Below are positions 7,529 through 16,000 of a stretch of 26,868 nucleotides of DNA, one piece after another. The notes beneath the pieces were generated by a model. The model had not been told where the DNA came from. It did no database searches and saw only the letters and a program-made list of their open reading frames with translations. The DNA comes from DASPSR01 sp035516175 (GTDB taxonomy: Bacteria > Nitrospirota > UBA9217), in NCBI GenBank assembly GCA_035516175.1, contig DATJAO010000070.1, positions 1 to 26,868 on the forward strand, read 5' to 3'. Position 1 is the stretch's first letter. Every line of letters starts with the position of its first letter. The position numbers and the translations under genes were made by a program.

Positions 7529-9275
7529 TAATATTAAGACCAGGGGGATCTTCCGGCGGATTTTCATCCTCTATGCAATCATCATGGTCTTGGCGGTGCT
7601 GGTTACCGAACTCTATATCACCGATACGGTCCGTGAAAACCACATCAAGAACCTTGGGGACAATCTCGCCGTCGAGGTGGCCCTGATCGAGGATGACATT
7701 TCATTCAGAACATCATCTCCGCTCGATGTCCTTTGCCGGCAGCTTAAACAAAAAATGGGCTCCCGGGTAACAATCATAGCGCTGGACGGGAAAGTGCTCG
7801 GGGATTCAGACACCGACTCAACCCACATGGACAACCATGCTCACCGGCAGGAGATCCAGCAGGCATCCCTGAGCGGTACCGGGATGGCCATTCGGTTCAG
7901 CGATACGCTTAAATATAACCTTCTCTATGTAGCTAAAAAGATCATGAAGGGATCACAGCCGGAAGGCTTTATCCGTCTCAGCGTGCCTCTCCAAGAAATC
8001 GACCGATCGATCAATGTTCTCAGGATCAAGATCCTGTCTATTGTCCTTTCAATCTTACTTGCAACCGGCATGTTCTACCTTTGGCAAATAGAGCGTATTA
8101 GAAGGCTGACGGCGCAGATACGGGATTTTTCCCGTGCCATCGCACGCGGGGAACTTGGCAGCAAGCTTTTCTTCGACCGGGCCGGAGAGTTCAACGAGAT
8201 TGCCGAGAGCCTGAACACAATGTCCGTGGAATTGAAGAACAGCATCATCTGCCATGAGGTAGAACAACATCGGTTGAATGTAATCCTGCGAAGCATTCCG
8301 GATGCCCTCTTCATCGTCGACGCGCACGGTGTCATTCTGCTGTCAAGCCTTGCTGCAAGAAAGCTGTTTGGAGAGATCGCAATTCAGGGAAGGTCGTTCA
8401 TCGAAGTCATGCGCAACAGCGAAATCCTGTCACTTATGGAAAATGTGCAAAAACAGCAGGCTGCGGGGATAGCCGAAATAAGGATCGATTCTCCGTTGGA
8501 GCAACACTTTGTTGTCCAGGTTTCCCCGCTCTTTTATGATGAACGCGAGCCCTCAGGATTTATCGCAGTCTTCCACGACATCACGCAGCTTAAAAAGCTC
8601 GAACAGACAAGAACAGATTTCGTTGCCAACATCTCTCATGAGATAAAGACACCTATCACCGCCATTCAGGGGTTTGCCGATACCCTGCTGGAAGGCGCGC
8701 TCGATGACCGGGAGCATGCCGTCAAATTCCTGCAGACCATCAAGGCGAATAGCGAGCGTATCAACGGTCTCGTTGATGATCTTATGACCATCTCGAAGAT
8801 TGAACTGGGGGTCATTAGGGTGGAGAAAGCAAGCGTCGACATGCAGGAGGTTGCCGACCATATCCTTACCATGCTGCAGGACAAGGCTGCTGAAAAGAAC
8901 CTCACGATCAAAGCACAAATCCTCCCCGAACCGAAGACTATTGATGCGGACAGGGACCGGCTTATCCAGATCCTCACCAACCTCGTGGACAATGCGATCA
9001 AGTTCACCGAAACAGGCCGGGTGACATTCGGCGACGCGCAGGAGAACGGCAAAGTTTATCTTTTCGTGGAAGATACGGGCATCGGGATACCGCAAAAGCA
9101 TCTCCCGAGGCTTGGAGAGCGGTTCTACCGTGTCGATCCGGGTCGCTCGCGGAGCATGGGCGGCACCGGGCTCGGCCTCGCAATCGTCAAGCATCTGGTG
9201 AAAGCGCACGGCTGGGATATGCGGTTCGAAAGCACACCGGGGAAAGGGACGAAGGTGAGGATTTATGTGCCATGA
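7518..9275 (+). CDS. phoR: PhoR-type sensor histidine kinase
   Basis: This membrane sensor kinase of 585 residues is the partner of the overlapping response regulator. Transmembrane helix 1 (about 14-35), a 130-residue periplasmic part and helix 2 (about 169-189) precede a HAMP linker (190-242) and a PAS domain (about 253-355). The HisKA domain has His374 in NISHEIKTP. The ATPase domain shows the N box NLVDNAIKF (488-496), DTGIGIP (519-525) and GTGLGLAIV (549-557). This PhoR-like order, with a sizeable extracytoplasmic loop, differs from the short-loop E. coli PhoR and resembles Gram-positive PhoR. The stop overlaps an ATG in the DsrC-like gene's frame, so that gene is probably in the same operon. 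Confidence 0.92.
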   Translation: MSNNNIKTRGIFRRIFILYAIIMVLAVLVTELYITDTVRENHIKNLGDNLAVEVALIEDDISFRTSSPLDVLCRQLKQKMGSRVTIIALDGKVLGDSDTDSTHMDNHAHRQEIQQASLSGTGMAIRFSDTLKYNLLYVAKKIMKGSQPEGFIRLSVPLQEIDRSINVLRIKILSIVLSILLATGMFYLWQIERIRRLTAQIRDFSRAIARGELGSKLFFDRAGEFNEIAESLNTMSVELKNSIICHEVEQHRLNVILRSIPDALFIVDAHGVILLSSLAARKLFGEIAIQGRSFIEVMRNSEILSLMENVQKQQAAGIAEIRIDSPLEQHFVVQVSPLFYDEREPSGFIAVFHDITQLKKLEQTRTDFVANISHEIKTPITAIQGFADTLLEGALDDREHAVKFLQTIKANSERINGLVDDLMTISKIELGVIRVEKASVDMQEVADHILTMLQDKAAEKNLTIKAQILPEPKTIDADRDRLIQILTNLVDNAIKFTETGRVTFGDAQENGKVYLFVEDTGIGIPQKHLPRLGERFYRVDPGRSRSMGGTGLGLAIVKHLVKAHGWDMRFESTPGKGTKVRIYVP

Positions 9276-9325
9276 CGGTGCATTTTGTCGGGCTTCTATT
9301 ATGGTTTCAAGGAGGGGGACGTCCC

Positions 9326-9670
9326 TTGCCGGTAATTGAGCATGAAGGGCTGGCCATAACCATCGACGAAGACGGGTTTCTTTCCAGGCTTGAAGACTGG
9401 TCGGAAGCGGTCGCGCGCGTGCTTGCTGCACGGGAGGGAATCGGAGAGTTGACGGACGACAGGCTCGATATCCTAAAGTTTTTGAGAACGTATTACCTGA
9501 AGCACCGCTTCTTCCCGATCGTGCGCTTTGTGTGCAAAAATGTCCACCAGTCCCGGAATTGTGTCATAGAACAATTCATGGATCCCGTCAAGGCCTGGAA
9601 GATCGCCGGACTGCCGAACCCCGGCGATGAAGTGAACATGTTTAAGTCCTGGGATCCGCTCGGTTTTTGA
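9326..9670 (+). CDS. DsrC/TusE-like protein lacking the C-terminal cysteines
   Basis: The fold belongs to the DsrC/TusE sulfur-relay family: DEDGFL near the start, LAAREGIGELTDDR, ILKFLRTYYLKH and the C-terminal AWKIAGLPNPG. True DsrC carries Cys in the position occupied here by Trp of AWKIAGLP and a second, penultimate Cys. Here the tail reads GDEV and then continues 11 residues, so both redox cysteines are absent. It should not carry sulfur in the usual way and may be regulatory. I prefer the TTG start at 9326 (114 residues), preceded by AGGAGG 10 bp away, because it matches family length. An ATG at 9272 overlapping phoR would add 18 residues. Confidence 0.8.
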   Translation: MPVIEHEGLAITIDEDGFLSRLEDWSEAVARVLAAREGIGELTDDRLDILKFLRTYYLKHRFFPIVRFVCKNVHQSRNCVIEQFMDPVKAWKIAGLPNPGDEVNMFKSWDPLGF

Positions 9671-9935
9671 TAACTGCAGGTTATTAAGCGATTTATTTAT
9701 TTCATGGACATCCATCTCACCTTTGGATTCTTTTTCGCGGGATCTGCGAAACACAACCCTTTGAGCATCCAGAAAATGCGGAGCCGAAAATAGAATCGCA
9801 TGCCTTTTTGATTGCCATACATTTAAATCTTAAGGGGTTTGATCTGTCAGACAAGTGCTTTGGCAACGTTTCTCTTGTTCATTTCATTTTCTCAATCTTT
9901 TGATGCCACTTCAGATGATATGATCTCACACACAT
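9671..9935. other. Convergent intergenic region, no gene seen
   Basis: This lies between the DsrC-like gene and the minus-strand small gene ending at 9936. It holds one short hairpin (TTTCGC at 9733-9738 with GCGAAA at 9746-9751), but no T-run follows the stem on either strand, so I do not call it a terminator. Nothing else is recognisable. Confidence 0.4.
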
Positions 9936-10196
9936 TCATATATGGAGCATAAGTTTATCAACATTGCTCCATATTGTCTCATGAGATACATACCAATTTC
10001 TGCGCTTGATAGATACGGTCAAGATTGAAGCCACCTCATTCCATTCCGCCCTCAATGTTATGCCATGCTGATGAGTTGCAACGTCCCATGGATTGCGCCC
10101 TCCTATTATGCATCCACGAGCGATTAATTCATTGAGCATTAATTCAATTTTGGCCCTACTGATGTTATTGTAATTACGTGTACCGCATCCTGGCAT
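9936..10196 (-). CDS. Small conserved-looking protein, unknown function
   Basis: This 86-residue soluble protein has a helical N-terminal part (ELMLNELIARGC) followed by an apparent beta-rich part with NPWDVATHQHG and NWYVSHETIW. It feels like a family I have seen as a hypothetical protein in environmental proteobacteria and Nitrospirota, with the same NPWDV-H-G and WYV elements, but I cannot name a domain. The ATG at 10196 has a strong AGGAGGAG site upstream, which supports real translation. It stands alone on the minus strand, divergent from the zinc-ribbon gene. No function is claimed. Confidence 0.6.
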   Translation of the reverse strand: MPGCGTRNYNNISRAKIELMLNELIARGCIIGGRNPWDVATHQHGITLRAEWNEVASILTVSIKRRNWYVSHETIWSNVDKLMLHI

Positions 10197-10485
10197 TCGT
10201 CTCCTCCTGATGGATTTACCATGCTCATAGTTGATACGGCTCTTCTCAAGTTTAACTCATGAGAGATCAGGCTTTCCGTAACAATCCTCTTGCTTCGCAA
10301 TACTGCTGTGGTGCATCCCAAAATTTGCACCAACAATCGTCCCCGAAACATAATATACCATGCTTGAATGAACTTTGCCGGAAACCAGTGCTGGAGCAGT
10401 TAAAAGAACTGTGTTCATTGAAGCTTCCGTGATCCGTCCTGGAAACAATTTCCATCCTCGTTGCAACCACATCAGTGCAATCTTC
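10197..10485. other. Divergent intergenic region without a gene
   Basis: Together with the promoter at 10486-10541 this stretch separates the minus-strand small gene from the zinc-ribbon gene. Short reading frames on the minus strand lack ribosome binding sites and resemble no family. I see nothing else in it. Confidence 0.4.
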
Positions 10486-10541
10486 TTGTAACAATAATTT
10501 AACTTTTTTGTAACATAATTGTAACAAACATATTGTATTGT
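10486..10541 (+). promoter_or_regulatory. Pho-box-like array of four 11-bp direct repeats with -10
   Basis: Four repeats start exactly 11 bp apart: TTGTAACA at 10486, ATTTAACT at 10497, TTGTAACA at 10508 and TTGTAACA at 10519. A -10-like TATTGT at 10536-10541 begins 9 bp after the last repeat core. An 11-bp direct-repeat period on one helix face, with the last repeat replacing the -35, is the layout of PhoB/PhoP binding sites. The predicted start near 10548 gives a leader that includes the AGAGGT site of the zinc-ribbon gene. Binding by the PhoB in this window is inferred. Confidence 0.6.
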
Positions 10542-10568
10542 TTAGCCATGAAAAGAGGTACAAGCGCT

Positions 10569-10871
10569 ATGGCAACAGCATTCGCTTTCAGATGTCCGGC
10601 ATGCAATTCCGAAGCATTGTATAGATATGGTCACGTGCATGGCGACAGGCAACGTTTCAAATGTATTGTGTGTGGCAGGCAATTTCTTCTCGGATCTGAG
10701 CGGCGTGAACTGAAAACACGGCCAACTTGTCCCACATGCGGACTCGCGATGCATGTATACAAGCGGGAAGCGAATGTTTTGCGATTTAGGTGTTCAGATT
10801 ACCCTGACTGTAAAGGATACACCAAAATCTCTTGCACGGAGGGCTTACCGGATGCACAGTTATGTACATAA
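10569..10871 (+). CDS. Tandem zinc-ribbon protein (InsA-like plus topoisomerase-type ribbons)
   Basis: This 100-residue protein has two four-cysteine ribbons. The first (Cys9, Cys12, Cys32, Cys35; ALYRYGH, DRQRFKC, CGRQF) resembles the N-terminal ribbon of IS1 InsA-type transposase proteins. The second (Cys54, Cys57, Cys75, Cys81; RFRCSDYPDC) resembles topoisomerase I C-terminal zinc fingers. It probably binds nucleic acid, but no transposase catalytic domain is present. The ATG at 10569 is chosen over that at 10548 because AGAGGT lies 9 bp upstream and the predicted transcription start falls near 10548. It overlaps the next gene by 20 bp. A paralog is at 20651-20926. Confidence 0.75.
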   Translation: MATAFAFRCPACNSEALYRYGHVHGDRQRFKCIVCGRQFLLGSERRELKTRPTCPTCGLAMHVYKREANVLRFRCSDYPDCKGYTKISCTEGLPDAQLCT

Positions 10872-11223
10872 CGTTCCTGGCAGATTACGGGTCAAAAACC
10901 CCTTGTTCAAGAACAGCGCAGTCCACTATGATGTACAAAAGGCTCTCGTGAACATGGGTCATGGTATTGGAACCGCTGATTTCAATACTACCACAGGAAG
11001 TCTTTTGATCAACTACAACCCCAAAGAGATCAATCACCAGGATATCCTGAACACGCTGGAGAGTGCCGGGTTCTATCATCCTGATAAAACAATCACAAAC
11101 GATCAAGTGATCCACCAGGCGACTGCGAAGGCATACAATGTCCTTACCAAGGCTGTCACCGGAGCTTTCATTGATACCGCTCTTCAAGGAACGGGATTAT
11201 CATTTCTGGCAATCTTGCTCTAA
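10852..11223 (+). CDS. Stand-alone HMA_2-like domain protein with C-terminal hydrophobic segment
   Basis: This 123-residue protein has a ferredoxin-like heavy-metal-associated fold without the CxxC metal motif. Residues 1-75 show the signature shared with the P-type ATPase N-terminus and with the 17165-17650 protein: VPGRLRVK, then about 30 residues on an N-x-x-TGSLLI strand. The C-terminus (about 100-123) is hydrophobic and could sit in or on the membrane. GGAGGG lies 9 bp upstream of the ATG, and the gene overlaps the zinc-ribbon gene by 20 bp, so the two are one operon under the Pho-box-like promoter. It may be an ATPase partner, by analogy only. Confidence 0.72.
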   Translation: MHSYVHNVPGRLRVKNPLFKNSAVHYDVQKALVNMGHGIGTADFNTTTGSLLINYNPKEINHQDILNTLESAGFYHPDKTITNDQVIHQATAKAYNVLTKAVTGAFIDTALQGTGLSFLAILL

Positions 11224-11413
11224 CACGGACAAATTACTTACGCATGTTCCTGCTCTGATAATCTTCCGGAATTGACGCTGTACCATTCCATTCCCTTCTA
11301 TTCATTTCACCCCTGTGTAGAAAAATTTAAATTCCCTCAACCAGAAAATAGCGAAACCATCATTAGCATCTCATTCTCATGACACGACGTTTATCAGCAT
11401 ATTCCGTCAATGA

Positions 11414-11674
11414 TCACAATTCGTGAAAACGACTTCTCCTACCTTCTATGTCAGACGGCAAAGTATTATCCCGAAGCAGTTCTTTGACCCGCTTGGTGAC
11501 AAGTGGTGAAAGGAAGTCCTTGATACGGGCTTTTTTCTTATACCGCGCTAACACGAGCTCGTACACTGTATTTACGGTCTCGATAGAACGACGAAGGTCT
11601 TGTGCCACGTTTTCAATAGCGGCCTGGTGACGCCGCTGTTCTGCCACATTTTCATATAACAGGCTTTCCTTCAT
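11414..11674 (-). CDS. DUF3562 family protein, copy 1
   Basis: This 86-residue helical, charged protein matches the DUF3562 pattern: AIENVAQDL, a VYELVL helix, KKKARIKDFLSPLV, then the basic RVKELLR. The function of DUF3562 is unknown to me. The ATG at 11674 fits the family N-terminus; an upstream GTG would add 15 residues of unlike sequence. AAGGCAGG is the likely ribosome binding site. It lies on the opposite strand to the zinc-ribbon/HMA_2 pair and converges with it. The paralog at 20299-20526 shares the AI-x-x-[LV]AQ-x-L, FL-x-x-LV and VKE-x-LR elements. Confidence 0.7.
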   Translation of the reverse strand: MKESLLYENVAEQRRHQAAIENVAQDLRRSIETVNTVYELVLARYKKKARIKDFLSPLVTKRVKELLRDNTLPSDIEGRRSRFHEL

Positions 11675-11829
11675 TATGAACCTGCCTTGAACAGGCCATT
11701 TAGTTCTGGCCCCATGCACACCATTTCACGAAGAAATAGACGCTTGTTACGAGAAGAACGAGCGTTTAACCTTTTACATGCTTTGTTTCTATCTCATGCA
11801 TGGTTCATCGACGCTTCAGCCTTTTTTCT

Positions 11830-13029
11830 TCACCCTTTCAGGAGAGGTGCCTTGTCTGTCAATTCCCAGGGCAGGCCGATATCCATTCTTCCTACATGAC
11901 CGTACGCAGCAAGTTTGCGATAAAAACCGCCCTTGATCTGAGCGGGGAGGTAGCGAAGGTTGAACTGGCGTATGATCCCTGCCGGTCGAAAGTCGAAATT
12001 TTTCTCGACAAGATCGGCTATTGTTTGATCAGATACTTTACCGGTCCCGAAGGTCTCTACCTGGATGCTCACCGGCCGCGAAAATCCGATGGAATAGCTA
12101 AGTTGCACTTCGCAGGAGGTAGCAAGTCCGGCTGCAATGACATTCTTTGCAGCATACCGAGCTGCGTATGCGCCGATCCGGTCAATCCTCGAAGGATCTT
12201 TCCCGCTCAGTGCTGCCCCGCTGTGGCGAGAGTATTCGCCGTAGGTATCGATTGCGTTCTTTCTCCCGGTCAACCCTGAGTGTATGGCAGGACCGCCGCC
12301 GATGAAGAGGCCTTCGGGATTTACGAAGATCCGGGTGTGCACATCCGGTTTGATCTCCTCATCCTGAAAAACAGGATGCAGCACCGTCTCCCGGATATCG
12401 TCCTGGAGCCGTTTGATATCGGGTCCGCCTTTACTTGTGGTCCGCTTCTGGCTTGCAATAATTGTGATGCTGTGAACGCGCGATGGTTTGCCGTCACAAT
12501 ATTCAATGCCCACCTGGGTCTTGCCATCAGGCGCTAGATAGTCGAGCGTCTTCTGGAGCCTTACGGCCACAAGTTTCCTCGAAAGACGGTGAGCGAGCCA
12601 GACAGGAAGCGGCATGAAGGCCGCTGTCTGATTACAGGCGAATCCGAACGCTGTCACCTGGTTCCGTGCTGGGATGCGTTCAATCTCCTCCTCGCTCAGG
12701 GTCCGTTCATCCACCAACGGACGGACGCCCTGCGGCAAATCGGTGAGGCTTGTGATGACGCTACAGGTCCTGGCGTTAAAGGCCCGCTCGTCATAGTCGA
12801 CCTGGCTTATGACCTGCCGTGCGACATTGGCATAATCGACACTGGCTGTGGTAGCGAACCGCGCAGCAATGAAGACAATCGCTGTGGCAACGGCGCACTC
12901 GGCTATGATATTCGCATAGGGGTCTTTCTGCAGGACGTGATCGACGACGGCATCGCTGATGATATCGCAGAGTTTGTCAGGATGGCCTTCGGTCACCGAT
13001 TCCGAGGTGAACATGAAGTCTTTTTTCAT
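11830..13029 (-). CDS. metK: S-adenosylmethionine synthetase, divergent bacterial type
   Basis: This 399-residue protein aligns along its length with bacterial MetK: FTSESVTEGHPDK near the start, FMPLPVWLAHRL, GLTGRKNAIDTYG and DIGLPWE at the end. Two signature motifs differ from the canonical enzyme. The GAGDQG loop is replaced by PARNQV (120-125), and the phosphate-binding GGGAFSGKD appears as SGAALSGKD (270-278). This may be a recognised divergent MetK branch, but activity cannot be assumed. The ATG at 13029 has GGAG about 10 bp upstream. It begins 27 bp after the P-type ATPase stop codon, which makes it the likely last gene of that operon. The window also encodes an archaeal-type isozyme (5476-6678). 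Confidence 0.88.
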   Translation of the reverse strand: MKKDFMFTSESVTEGHPDKLCDIISDAVVDHVLQKDPYANIIAECAVATAIVFIAARFATTASVDYANVARQVISQVDYDERAFNARTCSVITSLTDLPQGVRPLVDERTLSEEEIERIPARNQVTAFGFACNQTAAFMPLPVWLAHRLSRKLVAVRLQKTLDYLAPDGKTQVGIEYCDGKPSRVHSITIIASQKRTTSKGGPDIKRLQDDIRETVLHPVFQDEEIKPDVHTRIFVNPEGLFIGGGPAIHSGLTGRKNAIDTYGEYSRHSGAALSGKDPSRIDRIGAYAARYAAKNVIAAGLATSCEVQLSYSIGFSRPVSIQVETFGTGKVSDQTIADLVEKNFDFRPAGIIRQFNLRYLPAQIKGGFYRKLAAYGHVGRMDIGLPWELTDKAPLLKG

Positions 13030-13056
13030 TTGACCATCTCCATGCATGGTGCCTGT

Positions 13057-16000
13057 TCAGGTGATAACGGCAATCTGCCTGCCATTCAATGCCGGAACCG
13101 GGACCGTTGAACTGCCATTCAGCAAGGGCGGCGGGACGGCAATCTTTTTCGTCGCTTCGTTGATGAGGAGGGGAGCGACAGCGGTCCCGACCGAAATTGC
13201 CAGGTCAAAGGGATTAAGCGGGCTCATTCCCAGGAAACCCCGAAGGCCCGGGACGAACAGGGTAAGCGATTGCACCCCCAGCGAGGCTGCCAGTGCAACG
13301 GTAAGATATCTGTTCGGTTCGAGCCGCTCAGCGTCAAAGATGCTGTGGGTCTCGGAACGGTGGCTAATAGTGTGCAGGAGCCCTGCCGTGACAAAGTTCG
13401 TGAAGGCCATCGTACTGGCCTGAGGCCCCTGTCCGTAGCGCATGACACCATAGCCATACGCCGCCAGCGTCCCCGCCGAGATGGTGGAAGCCTCGAAGAG
13501 GAGTCTTTTGAAGTCTGACGTATTTATGAGCTGTTCGCCTGGATTGCGGGGAGGCCGCAGGAGAACATCTGGCTCGGGTGGTTCCTGGGCGAGGGCAAGG
13601 CCGGGGAAGATGTCCGAGATCATGTTGATCCAGAGAAGCTGCATGACATTGAAAGGTTGCCCCATGCCGGCGGCAAGAGCGGTAAACATGATCATGATCT
13701 CGCTCGTGTTTTTCGAAATCATGTACCGGACCGATTTTCTCAAGTTGTTGTAAATCGTCCGCCCCTGGCTGATGGCCACGACCATGGTCTCGAGATTATC
13801 ATCTTCCAGGACCACGTCCGCTACCTCCCGCGCTACGTCGGTCCCCGTGTGCCCCAGAGCGATCCCTATATCGGCCGCCTTGAGTGCGGGTCCGTCGTTG
13901 ATGCCGTCGCCGGTCATGCCAATGACCTTTCCTGCTGACTGGAGCGCCTGGACGATCTGCAGCTTGTTGGCTGGGCTCACGCGGGCGAAGACATGGACGC
14001 GCCCGGCAAGTGCCTTCATGACCTCGGGCTCAAGCTGTGCAAGGTTGGTGGAGTCCAGAATCTCCAGTTCCTCGCCCTTGCTCAGATTGAGCTCCTTGCC
14101 AATCGCATAGGCTGTGGGACTCTGGTCGCCGGTGATCATGACGGTATCGATCCCGGCGCGGTGGAACGTCCCGATGAGATTTTTTACGCCGCTCCTGACC
14201 ACATCCGTCATGCCGACGAGGCCGACCCAGACGAGCCCTTGCTGGATTATCTCATCGCTGTGCAGGGTGTCTCCGTTGGTCACGGCGTACGCCATGGCCA
14301 GCACACGAAGCGCTTTACCGGCCATCCGTTCATTTTCCGCTTCGAAGACTGCGCGGGCATCGTCGTCCATATCCAGTTGCTGGCCGTTCTTGACGTACCA
14401 TTTGCAGAGTGACAGCACATCAGACGGATTACCCTTGAGAGCCATAAGCCGTTGCCAGTCATTCGAACGGTGTATGGTGCTCATATAATGCCGATCTTCC
14501 GAACGGTGGTTCAGCTTGAAGATAGGATGCTGGGCCCGAAGCGAGTTGACTTCCACACCGGCGCTGAGCGCAAGATTTACGAGGGCGTTCTCCGTCGAAG
14601 ACCCCTCGACAATGTAGTCTCCTTCCTGTCCCGATACCATCGATTCATTACAGAGCACCGACAGATGGAGCAGACGGAGGAGGTCCACGCTCGTATAGGG
14701 ATTGACGCTTTTTCCGTCCAACCTGATCACTCCGTCAGCAACATCGAGACGGCGCATGCCGGTGTAGATCTGGACCACCGACATCTTGTTCATGGTGATA
14801 GTGCCGGTCTTGTCAAGACAGATGGTCTCTACCGAGCCCAGCGTTTCGACGGCGTCAAGGTGACGGATGAGCACGTTCATGCCCCGCATGCGCCTGACGC
14901 CGAGCGCGAGGGTCGTTGTCGCAACGGTCGGAAGCCCCTCGGGCACAGCGGCTACGGCAAGGGCAATGGAGGTCTTGAGCATCTGGAGAAAACCGTAACC
15001 GCGCAGGATGCCAACGATGAACACAATACCGCAGACGATGCAGGTGATATAGACCAACTGGACACCCAGATGGTCCATCTGCCGTTCCAGGGGCGTGTCA
15101 GGCGGCCGCGCCTCTCCCACCATGGTCTGGATCTTCCCGACCTCAGTGAAGCGCCCTGTCGCTACCGCAACGGCGAGGCCCTGTCCCCCCGTGACCAGGG
15201 TGCCCATATAGACCATGTTGGTGCGGTCGGCAAGGGGGATATCCGGTATCAGCAGTTCGTTGGTGATTTTCATGACCGGCATGCTCTCGCCAGTGAGCGC
15301 CGACTCGTCGATGCTTAGATTTTTTACCTCTATGAGACGGGCGTCAGCCGCGATATAGCTTCCAGGTCTCAGCACGAGCAAGTCGCCAGGCACGACCTCC
15401 TTGGCATCGATGGTCCTCATGACCCCACTGCGGATCACTGTTGAGGTCGGCTGCACGAGGTTCTTCAACCCGTGAATGATCTTTTCCGTTTGGTTCTCGG
15501 TGTAATACCCGATGGAAGCGTTGATAACGACCACTCCCATTATCACGACGGCATCCGCAAATCCGCCTGTAGCAACGGAAATGCCCGCGGCAACACCGAG
15601 GAGAGCTACGGGTAAGGACTTGAACTGATCGAAGAACATGCTCCAACCGGAGCGGGGAACGGATTCAGGCAGAATGTTGGGACCATATTGGATGTACAGA
15701 AGGCGGGCTGCTTCTTCGGACAGGCCGTCCGACGCCGATGTGCCCCATCTCTGCAGCACATCCTTCTTCGCCATGCAGTGCCAGGGTTCTTCCTGCTGGT
15801 CCTCGGCCTTGGCAACCTGCTTGCGCACAGTCCTTAGGCTCGGCACTTCCTTGCCAGTGGGAGTGTGCGGAGAAGAGACAGCGGTGCGCACCGGACTTAC
15901 CGCTACCGTTCCTTGCTCCTGCGGCACAGAAGGAAGGCGGTATTCCTTCCCTTGGACCGGCTCTCCGTTGGAACGTTCAACCACGGACTGCAGCAAAGAA

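Noticed and set aside
8553..9431. 292-residue minus-strand reading frame
   Set aside because: Antisense to the phoR catalytic domains; composition is that of a shadow frame.
10569..10871. Zinc-ribbon gene considered as part of an insertion sequence
   Set aside because: No catalytic transposase domain, terminal inverted repeats or target duplications are visible near either copy.
11739..11752. GTAACA on the minus strand upstream of DUF3562 copy 1 as a Pho box
   Set aside because: Units 11 bp before and after do not match the core.
14452..15318. 288-residue plus-strand reading frame
   Set aside because: Antisense to the P-type ATPase, His/Asp-rich with no recognisable domain.
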